A DNA stretch of 16,988 nucleotides from Paracoccaceae bacterium (GCA_026982275.1 JALSHK010000255.1:1-16988); one strand, 5' to 3'. Positions 1 through 7,446 are shown, numbered from the stretch's first letter. Numbers and translations: made by a program. The notes: generated from the sequence alone by a model not told the origin.

Positions 1-6
1 GCAGGT

Positions 7-20
7 GGGAGGAACCTCCC
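7..20 (-). terminator. Hairpin just downstream of the DUF1127 gene
   Basis: A perfect 6-bp inverted repeat, GGGAGG-AA-CCTCCC, starts 18 bases after the DUF1127 stop codon. On the minus strand it reads GGGAGGTTCCTCCC followed by ACCTGC. There is no T-run, so it is not a textbook Rho-independent terminator. It could be a terminator, an mRNA 3'-end stabilising hairpin, or the first stem-loop of a small RNA that continues outside the window. Confidence 0.4.
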
Positions 21-37
21 GGTAAATCTCTTGAAAT

Positions 38-253
38 CTAGTTATATACCGCCGTGCGGGCGACATCGCTGATCATCGAGCGGCACAGGCCCAGATCGTT
101 CAGTTCACGATCGCTAAGCGCGCTAAGCTCTTCGATGGTTTTGCGATACATACGCCGCTTGCGTATCGCGGTTTTCATATTCGCAAACATTCCGGCAATC
201 CGCGTCGATACCGCGATTGTAGTTTGCGAGCGGGGCAAGGATACAAATGCCAT
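38..253 (-). CDS. DUF1127 (YjiS-like) small protein
   Basis: A 71-residue basic protein. Its C-terminal half matches the DUF1127 pattern: a basic patch (RKRRMYRKTIEEL) is followed by LSDRELNDLGLCRSMI, the usual L-x-D-R-x-L-x-D-(I/L)-G-(L/I)-x-R core. Family members are 45-75 residues long, so it is full length. The ATG at 253 is preceded on the minus strand by AAGGA (262-266). In Rhodobacter sphaeroides the DUF1127 protein CcaF1 binds RNA and acts in sRNA maturation and RNA turnover; other members affect phosphate and carbon metabolism or stress responses. An RNA-binding role here is inference from that homology. The gene is transcribed divergently from the MFS gene. The family assignment is confident; the role is not. 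Confidence 0.85.
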   Translation of the reverse strand: MAFVSLPRSQTTIAVSTRIAGMFANMKTAIRKRRMYRKTIEELSALSDRELNDLGLCRSMISDVARTAVYN

Positions 254-288
254 ATTTCCATTCCTTCATTTCATTTTCTGATACCAAG

Positions 289-316
289 GATATAGGCGCT
301 TGCTGCGCCGCAACAA
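289..316 (-). promoter_or_regulatory. Possible sigma-70-type promoter for the DUF1127 gene
   Basis: On the minus strand TTGTTG (311-316) and TATATC (289-294) are separated by 16 bases. They sit about 36 bases before the start codon at 253. Both hexamers are imperfect, and alphaproteobacterial promoters are hard to call by eye, so this is tentative. Confidence 0.35.
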
Positions 317-324
317 CGACCATT

Positions 325-361
325 CAAGCCTTGGCGGCTTGCATATTTTGCATGGCTTGCA
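325..361. repeat. Cluster of short direct and inverted repeats between DUF1127 and MFS genes
   Basis: The 8-mer GGCTTGCA occurs at 336-343 and 354-361. A TTGCAT lies between them at 348-353, so three TTGCA units are spaced 9 bases apart (339, 348, 357). An inverted CAAGCC at 325-330 pairs with GGCTTG at 336-341. Such an arrangement in a divergent spacer could be a regulator-binding region. No regulator is identified. Confidence 0.4.
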
Positions 362-422
362 GCACGAAGGACCCAGGTCGATTCCGGTTCCCATTCCGGG
401 GCCGGGGGTCTAGGCTCAAGCC

Positions 423-1418
423 ATGAGTCTTACTGCGCTTTCCACCCGGCCATTCCGGCATTATCTGATCGGCAATGCCATCTCCCTGCACGGGCTATGG
501 GTGCAAAAAATCACCATCGGCTGGATGGCTTGGGAAGCCACCGGCTCGATCGGCTTTTTGGGGTGGCTGGCATTTCTCAATTATGCGCCGCCGCTGTTTC
601 TGGGTCCGTTTTTCGGGGTGATCGTTGATCGTGTGAATATCCGCAAAGCGGCGATCACCACCCAATCCCTGTTTCTCTTTGCGGCACTTGCCCTGCTGGC
701 CTTGCATTTGCTCCAGCTCGCCGGCCCGGCCAGCCTGTCAGCCGTCGCGTTTTTCATCGGGCTGGTCACCTCTGCCCAGCATCCGGTCCGCATGGCCATC
801 ACCCCAAGGCTGGTTCCGGCCAGCCAGCTTGCCTCGGTTGTGCTTTTGCTGTCGCTGAATTTCAATTTGGCGCGGGTGATCGGCCCAGCCATTGGCGGTG
901 CAATTATTGCGACCTTCGGTATTACGGCGGCCCTGGCTTTTACCGTGCTGGCATTTTTTCCCTTTGTGCCGATATTGCACAGGCTCTCGCCGCGACCAAA
1001 CCTGCCATCGCCCCAAACCAGCCTGCGAACAGATTTTTCCGAGGGGTTTCGCTATGTGCTTGGCTCCAGTTTCATCCGCACCGCGACCCTGATCACCGGC
1101 CTGTTCTCTTTCTCGGGGCGCGGCGCGCTGGAGCTTTTACCCAGCCTTGCCGAGGGCAGCTATCAGCGCGGCGCTGCGGGGCTGGGGGTGCTGACCGCAA
1201 TACAGTTACAGGTGCAAGACCATATACGGGGGCGGGTGATGAGCCTCTGGATCATGGTCGCCATGGGGGGCACGGCCTTTGGCGCATTATTGCTGGGCGC
1301 GCTGGCAGACGCAATCGGGCTGGGCGCGGCCTTGCAAATTTTCGGGGCCAGCACGGCTTTGGCAACGATATCGGTGTTAATCCACCGAAGAATCGCGAAA
1401 TCCGGAGAAAGCCGTTGA
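423..1418 (+). CDS. MFS exporter, MFS_3/EntS-like, with internal deletion
   Basis: A 331-residue integral membrane protein. It resembles the MFS_3 family (PF05977; EntS/enterobactin-exporter-like drug or siderophore exporters). Visible family hallmarks are an N-terminal FRHYLIGNAISLHGLWVQ-type first helix, the loop FGVIVDRVNIRK, the SAQHPVRMAITPRLVP helix, NLARVIGPAIGG, and the late motif DHIRGRVMSLW. The family is normally about 400 residues. Here the run GAAGLGVLTA (helix 8) jumps directly to IQLQVQDHIRGRVMSLW, which normally follows helix 10. About 75 residues are therefore missing in frame near base 1200. Helices 1-7 and 11-12 seem intact. The ATG at 423 fits the family N-terminus, but no clear Shine-Dalgarno sequence precedes it. 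Function is doubtful; it may be a decaying gene that still keeps its reading frame. Substrate unknown. Confidence 0.75.
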   Translation: MSLTALSTRPFRHYLIGNAISLHGLWVQKITIGWMAWEATGSIGFLGWLAFLNYAPPLFLGPFFGVIVDRVNIRKAAITTQSLFLFAALALLALHLLQLAGPASLSAVAFFIGLVTSAQHPVRMAITPRLVPASQLASVVLLLSLNFNLARVIGPAIGGAIIATFGITAALAFTVLAFFPFVPILHRLSPRPNLPSPQTSLRTDFSEGFRYVLGSSFIRTATLITGLFSFSGRGALELLPSLAEGSYQRGAAGLGVLTAIQLQVQDHIRGRVMSLWIMVAMGGTAFGALLLGALADAIGLGAALQIFGASTALATISVLIHRRIAKSGESR

Positions 1419-1470
1419 AATGCAGGTCGATTTACAGTGATATAGAGCGCAGATTCGGGGGGAACCCGTT

Positions 1471-1498
1471 TTGACAACGGTCTTTGCGCCGCTACGGT
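1471..1498 (+). promoter_or_regulatory. Possible promoter of the HAAT transporter operon
   Basis: A consensus -35 hexamer TTGACA (1471-1476) is followed after 16 bases by TACGGT (1493-1498), a poor -10. The start codon is at 1525, leaving a short leader. The position fits the first gene of the operon, but the -10 match is weak. Confidence 0.35.
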
Positions 1499-1524
1499 GC
1501 GCTGACCGCAACTGGGAGATAACT

Positions 1525-2718
1525 ATGAGAAAAATTCTACTGGCGACTACTGCCGCAACCATGCTGGCAACGGGCGCATTTGCCGGCGGCCACCAGATCA
1601 ATATCGGGGTGATCCTCGGCTTTACCGGGCCGATCGAATCCCTCACGCCGGATATGGCACTCGGTGCCGAGCTGGCGATTGATGAAGTCAATGCAGCTGG
1701 CACTTTGCTGGGCGGCGGCAAGACCCTTGTTTCCGTGCGCGCGGACTCAACATGCGTGGATAGCGCCGCAGCACAGGCGGCAGCCGAAGCCCTGATCTCG
1801 AACGATAACGTAGCCGCCATCGTCGGCGCTGACTGTTCAGGGGTAACCACCGCGATTGTAAATAACGTATCGGTGCCAAACGGTGTGGTAATGATTTCAC
1901 CCTCCGCCACCTCGCCAGCGCTTTCGACCGTTGAAGATAATGACCTGTTCTTCCGCACCTCGCCATCCGACGCCCGCCAGGGTCAGGTATTGTCAGACGT
2001 GCTGATGGACCTGGGTGTGAAATCCATCGCCGTGACCTATACCAATAATGACTATGGCAAAGGTTTGGCCGATGCGTTCCAAAGCTCTTATGAAGCGGCT
2101 GGCGGCACCGTAACCATCTCGGCTGCGCATGAAGACGGCAAAGGCGATTACTCCGCCGAAGTTGGCGCATTGGCCGCTGCTGGCGGTGAAATGCTGGCCG
2201 TATTCGGCTATGCCGACCAAGGCGGTGCCGGCATCATCCAGGGCGCGCTCGATACCGGCGCATTTGATACCTTCGTGATGGGCGACGGCATGAAATCCCA
2301 GGCGCTGATCGACAATATCGGCCCTGACCTCAATGGCTCCATTGGCACCCAGCCCGGCTCTGCCGGTGAAGGCGCCAAGAAACTGGCCGAAATGCTGACC
2401 GGCATTGCCGGCACCCCGGACGGCCCGTTCACCGCGGAAAGCTATGACGCGGCGGCCCTGATTGCGCTGGCAATCCAGGCTGGCGGCTCGGCGGATCGCG
2501 CCTCCATTGCGGCCCATGTTCTGCACGTGGCCAATGCTCCGGGCGAGCCAATTGGCCCGGGCGAGCTGGCCAAAGGGCTTGAGATCATCGCCAATGGCGG
2601 CGAAGTCGATTATCAAGGCGCATCGGATGTCGAGCTGATCGGACCGGGCGAAGCGGCCGGCTCTTATCAAGAGTATGTAGTAGAAGACGGCGCGTTCAAG
2701 GTGCTGCGCATCCGCTAG
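1525..2718 (+). CDS. livJ: Branched-chain amino acid-type ABC transporter, periplasmic binding protein
   Basis: A 397-residue periplasmic type I binding protein (Peripla_BP_6/HAAT family). It captures the substrate and delivers it to the LivHM-type permease encoded downstream. Residues 1-20 form a signal peptide (basic MRK, hydrophobic core, cleavage after AFA). The mature protein begins GGHQINIGVILGFTGPIES, followed by GAELAIDEVNAAG. Cys77 and Cys104 match the disulfide pair typical of leucine-binding proteins. The open frame extends upstream to 1471, but the ATG at 1525 was chosen because it has a GGGAG Shine-Dalgarno sequence and gives a proper signal peptide. It is first in the operon and separated from the ATPase genes by a strong hairpin, which would allow it to be made in excess. 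The ligand may be leucine/isoleucine/valine, but family members also bind amides, urea or aromatic acids. Confidence 0.92.
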   Translation: MRKILLATTAATMLATGAFAGGHQINIGVILGFTGPIESLTPDMALGAELAIDEVNAAGTLLGGGKTLVSVRADSTCVDSAAAQAAAEALISNDNVAAIVGADCSGVTTAIVNNVSVPNGVVMISPSATSPALSTVEDNDLFFRTSPSDARQGQVLSDVLMDLGVKSIAVTYTNNDYGKGLADAFQSSYEAAGGTVTISAAHEDGKGDYSAEVGALAAAGGEMLAVFGYADQGGAGIIQGALDTGAFDTFVMGDGMKSQALIDNIGPDLNGSIGTQPGSAGEGAKKLAEMLTGIAGTPDGPFTAESYDAAALIALAIQAGGSADRASIAAHVLHVANAPGEPIGPGELAKGLEIIANGGEVDYQGASDVELIGPGEAAGSYQEYVVEDGAFKVLRIR

Positions 2719-2737
2719 GGTGTTTAACCAAATCATA

Positions 2738-2768
2738 AAAACAGCCCGACAATTTGTCGGGCTGTTTT
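2738..2768 (+). terminator. Perfect 14-bp hairpin between binding-protein gene and livG
   Basis: AAAACAGCCCGACA (2738-2751) pairs perfectly with TGTCGGGCTGTTTT (2755-2768) around a 3-base ATT loop. The U-run is part of the stem. It has the form of an intrinsic terminator and is nearly symmetrical, so it could work on both strands. Lying inside an operon, it probably acts as a partial terminator or 3' stabiliser that raises binding-protein mRNA over the transporter genes. Confidence 0.85.
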
Positions 2769-2789
2769 GCATAATCGGGGTGGGTAAAT

Positions 2790-3569
2790 ATGATCAGGGT
2801 TGAAGACCTGCACATGCATTTTGGCGGCATTCGCGCCGTAGACGGCACGTCGCTGGAAATAAAAACAGGCAGTATTACCGGGCTGATCGGCCCGAATGGT
2901 GCAGGGAAAACCACATTGTTCAATGTGGTCGCAGGGCATTACAAGCCCACCGCCGGCAAGGTGTTTCTGGATGGTGAAGATGTAAGTGGCATGCAGCCCC
3001 ACGAGCTTTTCGGCAAGGGCCTCTTGCGCACCTTCCAGATCGCCCATGAGTTTTCGACGCTGAGCGTGCGCGATAATCTGATGATGGTGCCGCCGGCACA
3101 ATCGGGCGAGACGCTCTGGAACGCATGGTTCAAGGGCGCTCAGGTGCGGGCCGAGGAAGAAAAACTGCGCGAAAAGGCCAATGAGGTGATTGAATTCCTC
3201 GAAATCCCCCATGTGGCGGATGAGCTGGCGGGCAATCTTTCAGGCGGGCAGAAAAAGCTGCTGGAGCTGGGGCGCACCATGATGGTGGATGCCAAGATCG
3301 TATTCCTCGACGAGGTTGGCGCGGGCGTAAACCGCACCTTGCTCAACACCATTGGCGACGCGATTTTGCGCCTAAATCAAGAGCGCGGCTATACGTTTTG
3401 CATGATCGAGCATGACATGGATTTCATCGGCCGCCTATGCGACCCCGTGATCTGCATGGCCGAGGGCAAGGTGCTGGCCGAAGGGAGTGCCGAAGAGGTG
3501 AAATCCAACGAGGCCGTGATCGAGGCTTATCTGGGCACCGGGTTAAAGAATAAAAAGGCAAGCACATGA
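2790..3569 (+). CDS. livG: HAAT ABC transporter ATP-binding protein LivG
   Basis: A 259-residue cytoplasmic ABC ATPase that energises import together with LivF. Walker A is GPNGAGKT (34-41), the Q-loop lies in LRTFQIAHEFSTLSV, the signature LSGGQKK is near residue 150, Walker B is KIVFLDE near 170, and the switch histidine is in MIEHDMDFIG. The D-loop region reads DEVGAGVN instead of the commoner DEP-A-AGLN. I believe this variant recurs in alphaproteobacterial LivG-like proteins, so I do not treat it as damage. Length is normal (about 250-260). The start at 2790 follows a weak GGGGTGG ribosome site. The stop overlaps the livF start by 4 bases (ATGA), indicating translational coupling. Confidence 0.93.
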   Translation: MIRVEDLHMHFGGIRAVDGTSLEIKTGSITGLIGPNGAGKTTLFNVVAGHYKPTAGKVFLDGEDVSGMQPHELFGKGLLRTFQIAHEFSTLSVRDNLMMVPPAQSGETLWNAWFKGAQVRAEEEKLREKANEVIEFLEIPHVADELAGNLSGGQKKLLELGRTMMVDAKIVFLDEVGAGVNRTLLNTIGDAILRLNQERGYTFCMIEHDMDFIGRLCDPVICMAEGKVLAEGSAEEVKSNEAVIEAYLGTGLKNKKAST

Positions 3570-4273
3570 GCTATCTCATTGGCGAAAAAATGACCGGCGG
3601 ATATGGCAAGGGTGCCGATATCCTGCACGAATGCACCATTGCGGTGGAAAAGGGTGAGATCGCCGTGATTGTCGGGCCGAATGGCGCGGGAAAATCCACC
3701 GCGATGAAGGCGATTTTTGGCATGTTGAACCTGCGCGAGGGCCAGATCCGGCTGGATGGCAAGGACATTACCAATATGTCGCCGCAAGACAAGGTGAAGG
3801 CCGGCATGGGCTTTGTGCCACAAACCAGCAATGTGTTTACCGGCATGACCGTGCAGGAAAACCTCGAAATGGGGGCCTATATTCGCGATGATGATTTTAT
3901 GGGCACCATGGAGCAGGTGTTTGATCTGTTTCCGATTCTGAAAGAAAAGCGCAAGCAGCACGCGGGCGAGCTTTCCGGCGGCCAGCGCCAGCAGGTGGCC
4001 GTGGGCCGCGCGCTGATGACCCAGCCCAAAGTGCTGATGCTCGACGAGCCGACGGCGGGGGTTTCCCCGATTGTGATGGACGAACTCTTTGATCGTATTA
4101 TCGAGGTTGCCAAAACCGGCATCGCGATTTTGATGGTCGAGCAAAATGCCCGCCAGGCGCTCAATATCGCCGATAAAGGCTATGTGCTGGTGCAGGGCCG
4201 CAACCGTTTCACCGACACGGGAGAGGCCCTGCTGGCCAACCCCGAAGTCCGCAAATCTTTTCTGGGAGGCTAA
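3566..4273 (+). CDS. livF: HAAT ABC transporter ATP-binding protein LivF
   Basis: A 235-residue ABC ATPase, the second nucleotide-binding subunit of the importer. Walker A is GPNGAGKST (37-45). FVPQTSNVFTGMTVQENLEMG covers the Q-loop segment typical of LivF. The signature LSGGQRQQ is near 135, Walker B VLMLDEPTAGVSP near 155-165, and the switch histidine position is replaced by Gln in MVEQNARQAL, which is normal for LivF. The length matches the family (233-240). The start overlaps the livG stop (ATGA at 3566-3569), and livH begins one base after its stop codon. Confidence 0.93.
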   Translation: MSYLIGEKMTGGYGKGADILHECTIAVEKGEIAVIVGPNGAGKSTAMKAIFGMLNLREGQIRLDGKDITNMSPQDKVKAGMGFVPQTSNVFTGMTVQENLEMGAYIRDDDFMGTMEQVFDLFPILKEKRKQHAGELSGGQRQQVAVGRALMTQPKVLMLDEPTAGVSPIVMDELFDRIIEVAKTGIAILMVEQNARQALNIADKGYVLVQGRNRFTDTGEALLANPEVRKSFLGG

Positions 4274-4274
4274 T

Positions 4275-5288
4275 ATGGTCGACCTTCTCAACGCCCTGGC
4301 CTTGATGAGCAACTTTGTTTTTGTGCCAGCTCTTGTTTATGGCAGCCAGCTGGCGCTCGGCGCGCTTGGAGTTACGCTGATTTACAGCATCCTGCGCTTT
4401 TCCAATTTTGCCCATGGCGATACCATGGCCTTTGGTGCCATGCTCACCATTCTGGCCACATGGTGGTTCCAGAGCATGGGCATTTCGGCTGGCCCGCTGC
4501 CCACGGCACTGCTGGCGCTGCCCATTGGCATTGTTGGCACGGTGCTGTTTGCGCTGCTCACTGACCGTATGGTTTATCGCTATTACCGCAAGGTGAAAGC
4601 CGCCAGTATTGTCACCATGATGGCCTCTGTAGGCGTTATGTTTGTGATGAACGGCGTGGTGCGGGTTGTGATTGGTCCGGGCGAACAGCGCTTTGCCGAT
4701 GGTGAGCGTTTCATCATTAAAGCCCGGGAATTCAAAGAGCTTACGGGGCTGGCCGAGGGGATCAGCATTCGCACCTCCCAGGCGATCACGGTAATTGTAA
4801 CCCTGATCGTGGTGGCGCTGCTATTCTGGTTTTTGCAAAAATCCCGCACCGGCAAGGCCATGCGCGCCTATGCCGATAACGAGGATCTTGCGCTGCTATC
4901 GGGCATTAACCCCGATAAGGTGGTGATGGTCGCATGGATCATAGCCGCCACGCTCGCCACGATAGCCGGCACGCTTTATGGCCTTGATAAATCCTTCAAG
5001 CCCTTCACCTATTTCCAGCTTCTGTTGCCGATCTTTGCGGCGGCGATTGTTGGCGGAATCGGCAATCCGCTTGGCGCGGTGGCAGGCGGCTTTATTATCG
5101 CCTTTTCCGAGATGGGCTTCACCTATGCCTATAAACGCTTCGTGGCCTATATGACTCCGGGGGATTGGGTGCCCGAAGGGCTGATTCAATTGCTCAGCAC
5201 CGATTATAAATTCGCCGTCAGCTTTGTAATTCTGGTTTTGGTTCTGCTGGTCAGGCCCACGGGTATTTTCAAGGGGAAAGTGCTATGA
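4275..5288 (+). CDS. livH: HAAT ABC transporter permease LivH
   Basis: A 337-residue inner-membrane permease with about eight to nine hydrophobic helices. Family hallmarks are YGSQLALGALGVTLIYSILRFSNFAHGD near the N-terminus, RTGKAMRAYADNEDLALLSGINPDKV (the ATPase-coupling loop), and AAAIVGGIGNPLGAVAGGF near the C-terminus. The open frame runs back to 4146 inside livF. The ATG at 4275 was chosen because it has GGGAGG at 4264-4269 and begins with the usual hydrophobic helix. It pairs with LivM to form the channel, and its stop overlaps the livM start by 4 bases. Confidence 0.93.
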   Translation: MVDLLNALALMSNFVFVPALVYGSQLALGALGVTLIYSILRFSNFAHGDTMAFGAMLTILATWWFQSMGISAGPLPTALLALPIGIVGTVLFALLTDRMVYRYYRKVKAASIVTMMASVGVMFVMNGVVRVVIGPGEQRFADGERFIIKAREFKELTGLAEGISIRTSQAITVIVTLIVVALLFWFLQKSRTGKAMRAYADNEDLALLSGINPDKVVMVAWIIAATLATIAGTLYGLDKSFKPFTYFQLLLPIFAAAIVGGIGNPLGAVAGGFIIAFSEMGFTYAYKRFVAYMTPGDWVPEGLIQLLSTDYKFAVSFVILVLVLLVRPTGIFKGKVL

Positions 5289-6574
5289 AAAACGTCATTT
5301 TCTTTGCCCTCATGGGCTTGGCCTTTATCGCCGTCGGTGAATATCAAAGCTGGCCGTTTTCGCTTACCATCCTCAATCTGTGCCTGATCTCGGCAGTGAT
5401 GGCGCTGGGGGTGAATATCCAATGGGGCTATGCAGGGATATTCAACGTAGGCATTATGGGCTTTGCGGCCCTTGGCGGCGTGGCGGCGGTGCTGGTCAAT
5501 GCCGCTCCGGTACCGGAGGCATGGGCGGCGGGGGGCTGGGGCATTATGGCCTCGGGCGTGGCTTTGCTGGCCGTGATCGGGCTTGTGGTGCTGATCCGGA
5601 AAAAAACCGCCGGAAAGCTCCGGCGCTATGCCACGATTATTGCCGTGATTGGCGGATTTTTCGCCATTCGCGAGGTTTACGACCCCGCCGTGGCGGCGAT
5701 TGAATCCATCGATCCAGCCAAAACCGGTTTTCTGGGCGGCATGGGCTTGCCGATTATTTTCTCCTGGGCAGTAGGGGGGGTGTTTGCCGCCGGCGGTGCC
5801 TGGGTCGTGGGCAAGGTTGCACTGGGTCTGCGCTCTGATTATCTTGCGATTGCCACGCTGGGCATTTCCGAAATCATCATCGCCGTGCTGAAAAACGAAG
5901 ACTGGCTGACGCGCGGTGTAAAAAACGTATCCACGCTGAACCCTGCCGTGCCAACCGCCATCGAGCTGCAAACCGCGCCCTGGTTTCAGGATCTGGCGGC
6001 ATGGTTTGGCACCGACGTTATTTTTGCTTCCGGTATCTTCGTCAAGCTTTCTTATGCGGTGCTGTTTGCCATTGTGCTGCTGGGCATCTTGTGGCTTTCC
6101 GAAAAAGCGCTGAAATCTCCATGGGGCCGGATGATGCGCGCCATTCGTGATAACCGCGACGCGGCTCAGGCCATGGGCAAAGATGTAACCCGCAGGCATC
6201 TGCAAACCTTCATTCTCGGCTCGGCCGTGGTTGGCATTGCCGGCGCGATGCTTACCACCATGGATGCGCAATTCACCCCGGGCACCTATAACCCTTTGCG
6301 CTTCACCTTTCTGATCTGGGTGATGGTGATCGTGGGGGGATCGGGAAATAACTGGGGGTCTATTCTTGGTGGTTTTCTTATCTGGTTTGTCTGGATCGAG
6401 GCCGAGCGCTTCGGGCCGATCCTGATGGAACTGGCCACTTCCGGCATGGATCCGGAAAGCCCGCTTCGCATCAATCTGATGGATTCAGCAGCACATTTGC
6501 GCCTATTCCTGATGGGAGCAATCCTGCTGATCGTGCTTCGCTTCAGCCCAAGGGGGCTGATACCGGAAAAATGA
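5285..6574 (+). CDS. livM: HAAT ABC transporter permease LivM
   Basis: A 429-residue permease, similar in length to E. coli LivM (about 425). It has the LivM hallmarks NLCLISAVMALGVNIQWGYAGIFNVG near the N-terminus, LGLRSDYLAIATLGISEII in the middle, SPWGRMMRAIRDNRDAAQAMGKDV (coupling loop), and IVGGSGNNWGSILGG near the C-terminus. The region around residues 95-150 contains a basic cytoplasmic stretch (RKKTAGKLRR) between extra helices. The start at 5285 overlaps the livH stop and is preceded by AAGGGG at 5271-5276. Its own stop overlaps the following hydrolase start (ATGA at 6571-6574), so the hydrolase is translated as part of this operon. Confidence 0.92.
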   Translation: MKNVIFFALMGLAFIAVGEYQSWPFSLTILNLCLISAVMALGVNIQWGYAGIFNVGIMGFAALGGVAAVLVNAAPVPEAWAAGGWGIMASGVALLAVIGLVVLIRKKTAGKLRRYATIIAVIGGFFAIREVYDPAVAAIESIDPAKTGFLGGMGLPIIFSWAVGGVFAAGGAWVVGKVALGLRSDYLAIATLGISEIIIAVLKNEDWLTRGVKNVSTLNPAVPTAIELQTAPWFQDLAAWFGTDVIFASGIFVKLSYAVLFAIVLLGILWLSEKALKSPWGRMMRAIRDNRDAAQAMGKDVTRRHLQTFILGSAVVGIAGAMLTTMDAQFTPGTYNPLRFTFLIWVMVIVGGSGNNWGSILGGFLIWFVWIEAERFGPILMELATSGMDPESPLRINLMDSAAHLRLFLMGAILLIVLRFSPRGLIPEK

Positions 6575-7374
6575 CCGATTGGGATGACGCATTTCAGAAC
6601 GGGAAATATATCGCCGGCGGGGATGATTTTCCTGTCATGTGGAAGGTGAAATCCACCACTTTCCGGGATGCCCTGCCCGGGGCGCGCCGCAATACCGGGC
6701 TGGCATATGGCGCGCACCCGCGCGAGGTTTTTGATCTGTTCTTGCCCGAAGGCCCGCACAAGGGTGTGGTAATATTTATCCATGGCGGCTATTGGCAGAG
6801 CCTGGACCATCGGCTCTGGTCCCACCTCGCCGCTGGCCCTATGGCCCGTGGCTGGGCGGTCGCCATGCCGGGCTATCCGATATGCCCCGAGGTGAGCATT
6901 GCCGGGATCACCCGAAGCATTGTGCGCGCTGTTGGGGCTATTGGAGACCGGATTGATGGCGAGATCATCATCTCCGGCCACTCAGCAGGTGGCCACCTCA
7001 CCGCCCGCATGGCCTGCAATGACATCGATCTGCCCCATGCGGATCGCGTCCGGCGGTATGTCAGTATTTCCGGCGTGCATGATCTGCGACCACTGATCCG
7101 CACAGGGCTGAATGACGCGCTCAAGCTTGACATCGCAAGCGCGGCAGCCGAAAGCCCTGCCCTGAAAACACCGCGTAGCGGGGTTGAGCTTTTGGCATGG
7201 GTCGGGGAAGAGGAGCGCCCGGAATTCAGAAGGCAAAACAACTTGCTCGGAAATATCTGGCGCGGGGCTTTTGCCAGAACAGGTTGTATCCACGCCAAAG
7301 CCCGGCATCATTTTAACGTGATCGACGACCTGACAGACAAAGACAGCCCTTTGATCAAAGCGCTGACTTCCTGA
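6571..7374 (+). CDS. Alpha/beta hydrolase, arylformamidase-like
   Basis: A 267-residue predicted cytoplasmic serine hydrolase. HGGYW at 71-75 is the oxyanion-hole HGGxW motif seen in eukaryotic-type kynurenine formamidases and related esterases. The nucleophile elbow is GHSAGG (136-141), with Ser138. The catalytic His is probably His246 or His247 in the segment ARHHFNVIDDL. The acid residue is less clear; the segment VGEEERPEFRRQ (211-222) lies where relatives carry the Asp/Glu. There is no signal peptide. The start overlaps the livM stop by 4 bases. This tight coupling suggests it acts on the imported substrate, by cleaving an N-formyl, amide or ester bond (inference). N-formylkynurenine hydrolase, carboxylesterase or another amidase-like activity are all possible. 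Confidence 0.85.
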   Translation: MTDWDDAFQNGKYIAGGDDFPVMWKVKSTTFRDALPGARRNTGLAYGAHPREVFDLFLPEGPHKGVVIFIHGGYWQSLDHRLWSHLAAGPMARGWAVAMPGYPICPEVSIAGITRSIVRAVGAIGDRIDGEIIISGHSAGGHLTARMACNDIDLPHADRVRRYVSISGVHDLRPLIRTGLNDALKLDIASAAAESPALKTPRSGVELLAWVGEEERPEFRRQNNLLGNIWRGAFARTGCIHAKARHHFNVIDDLTDKDSPLIKALTS

Positions 7375-7446
7375 TTTTCCGGGCTATTCGCCTGCCTGAC
7401 AGCAACAAAGCACAGTGCCCCGCCCCCCAGCTTCCAAATTGACAAT

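Noticed and set aside
892..1092. A 66-codon plus-strand frame inside the MFS gene as a sign of frameshift
   Set aside because: The MFS frame is open and shows family motifs on both sides of this stretch; the other frame has no membrane-protein character.
1471..1484. TTGAC-AACG-GTCTT as a second FNR-type box before the transporter operon
   Set aside because: The right half has two mismatches (GTCTT, not GTCAA), and the left half coincides with a likely -35 hexamer, so chance similarity is more likely.
1993..2772. A 259-codon antisense frame over the binding-protein gene
   Set aside because: It lies opposite a convincing periplasmic binding protein and runs through the terminator hairpin; no motif or ribosome site supports it.
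2790..3569. DEVGAGVN after Walker B of LivG as a damaged ATPase site
   Set aside because: The Walker B Asp and catalytic Glu are intact and all other motifs are normal; the change is in the D-loop region and appears to be a lineage variant.
5204..6271. A 355-codon open frame antisense to livM
   Set aside because: Composition is dominated by Gly, His, Asn and Gln with no domain pattern; livM on the other strand explains the sequence.
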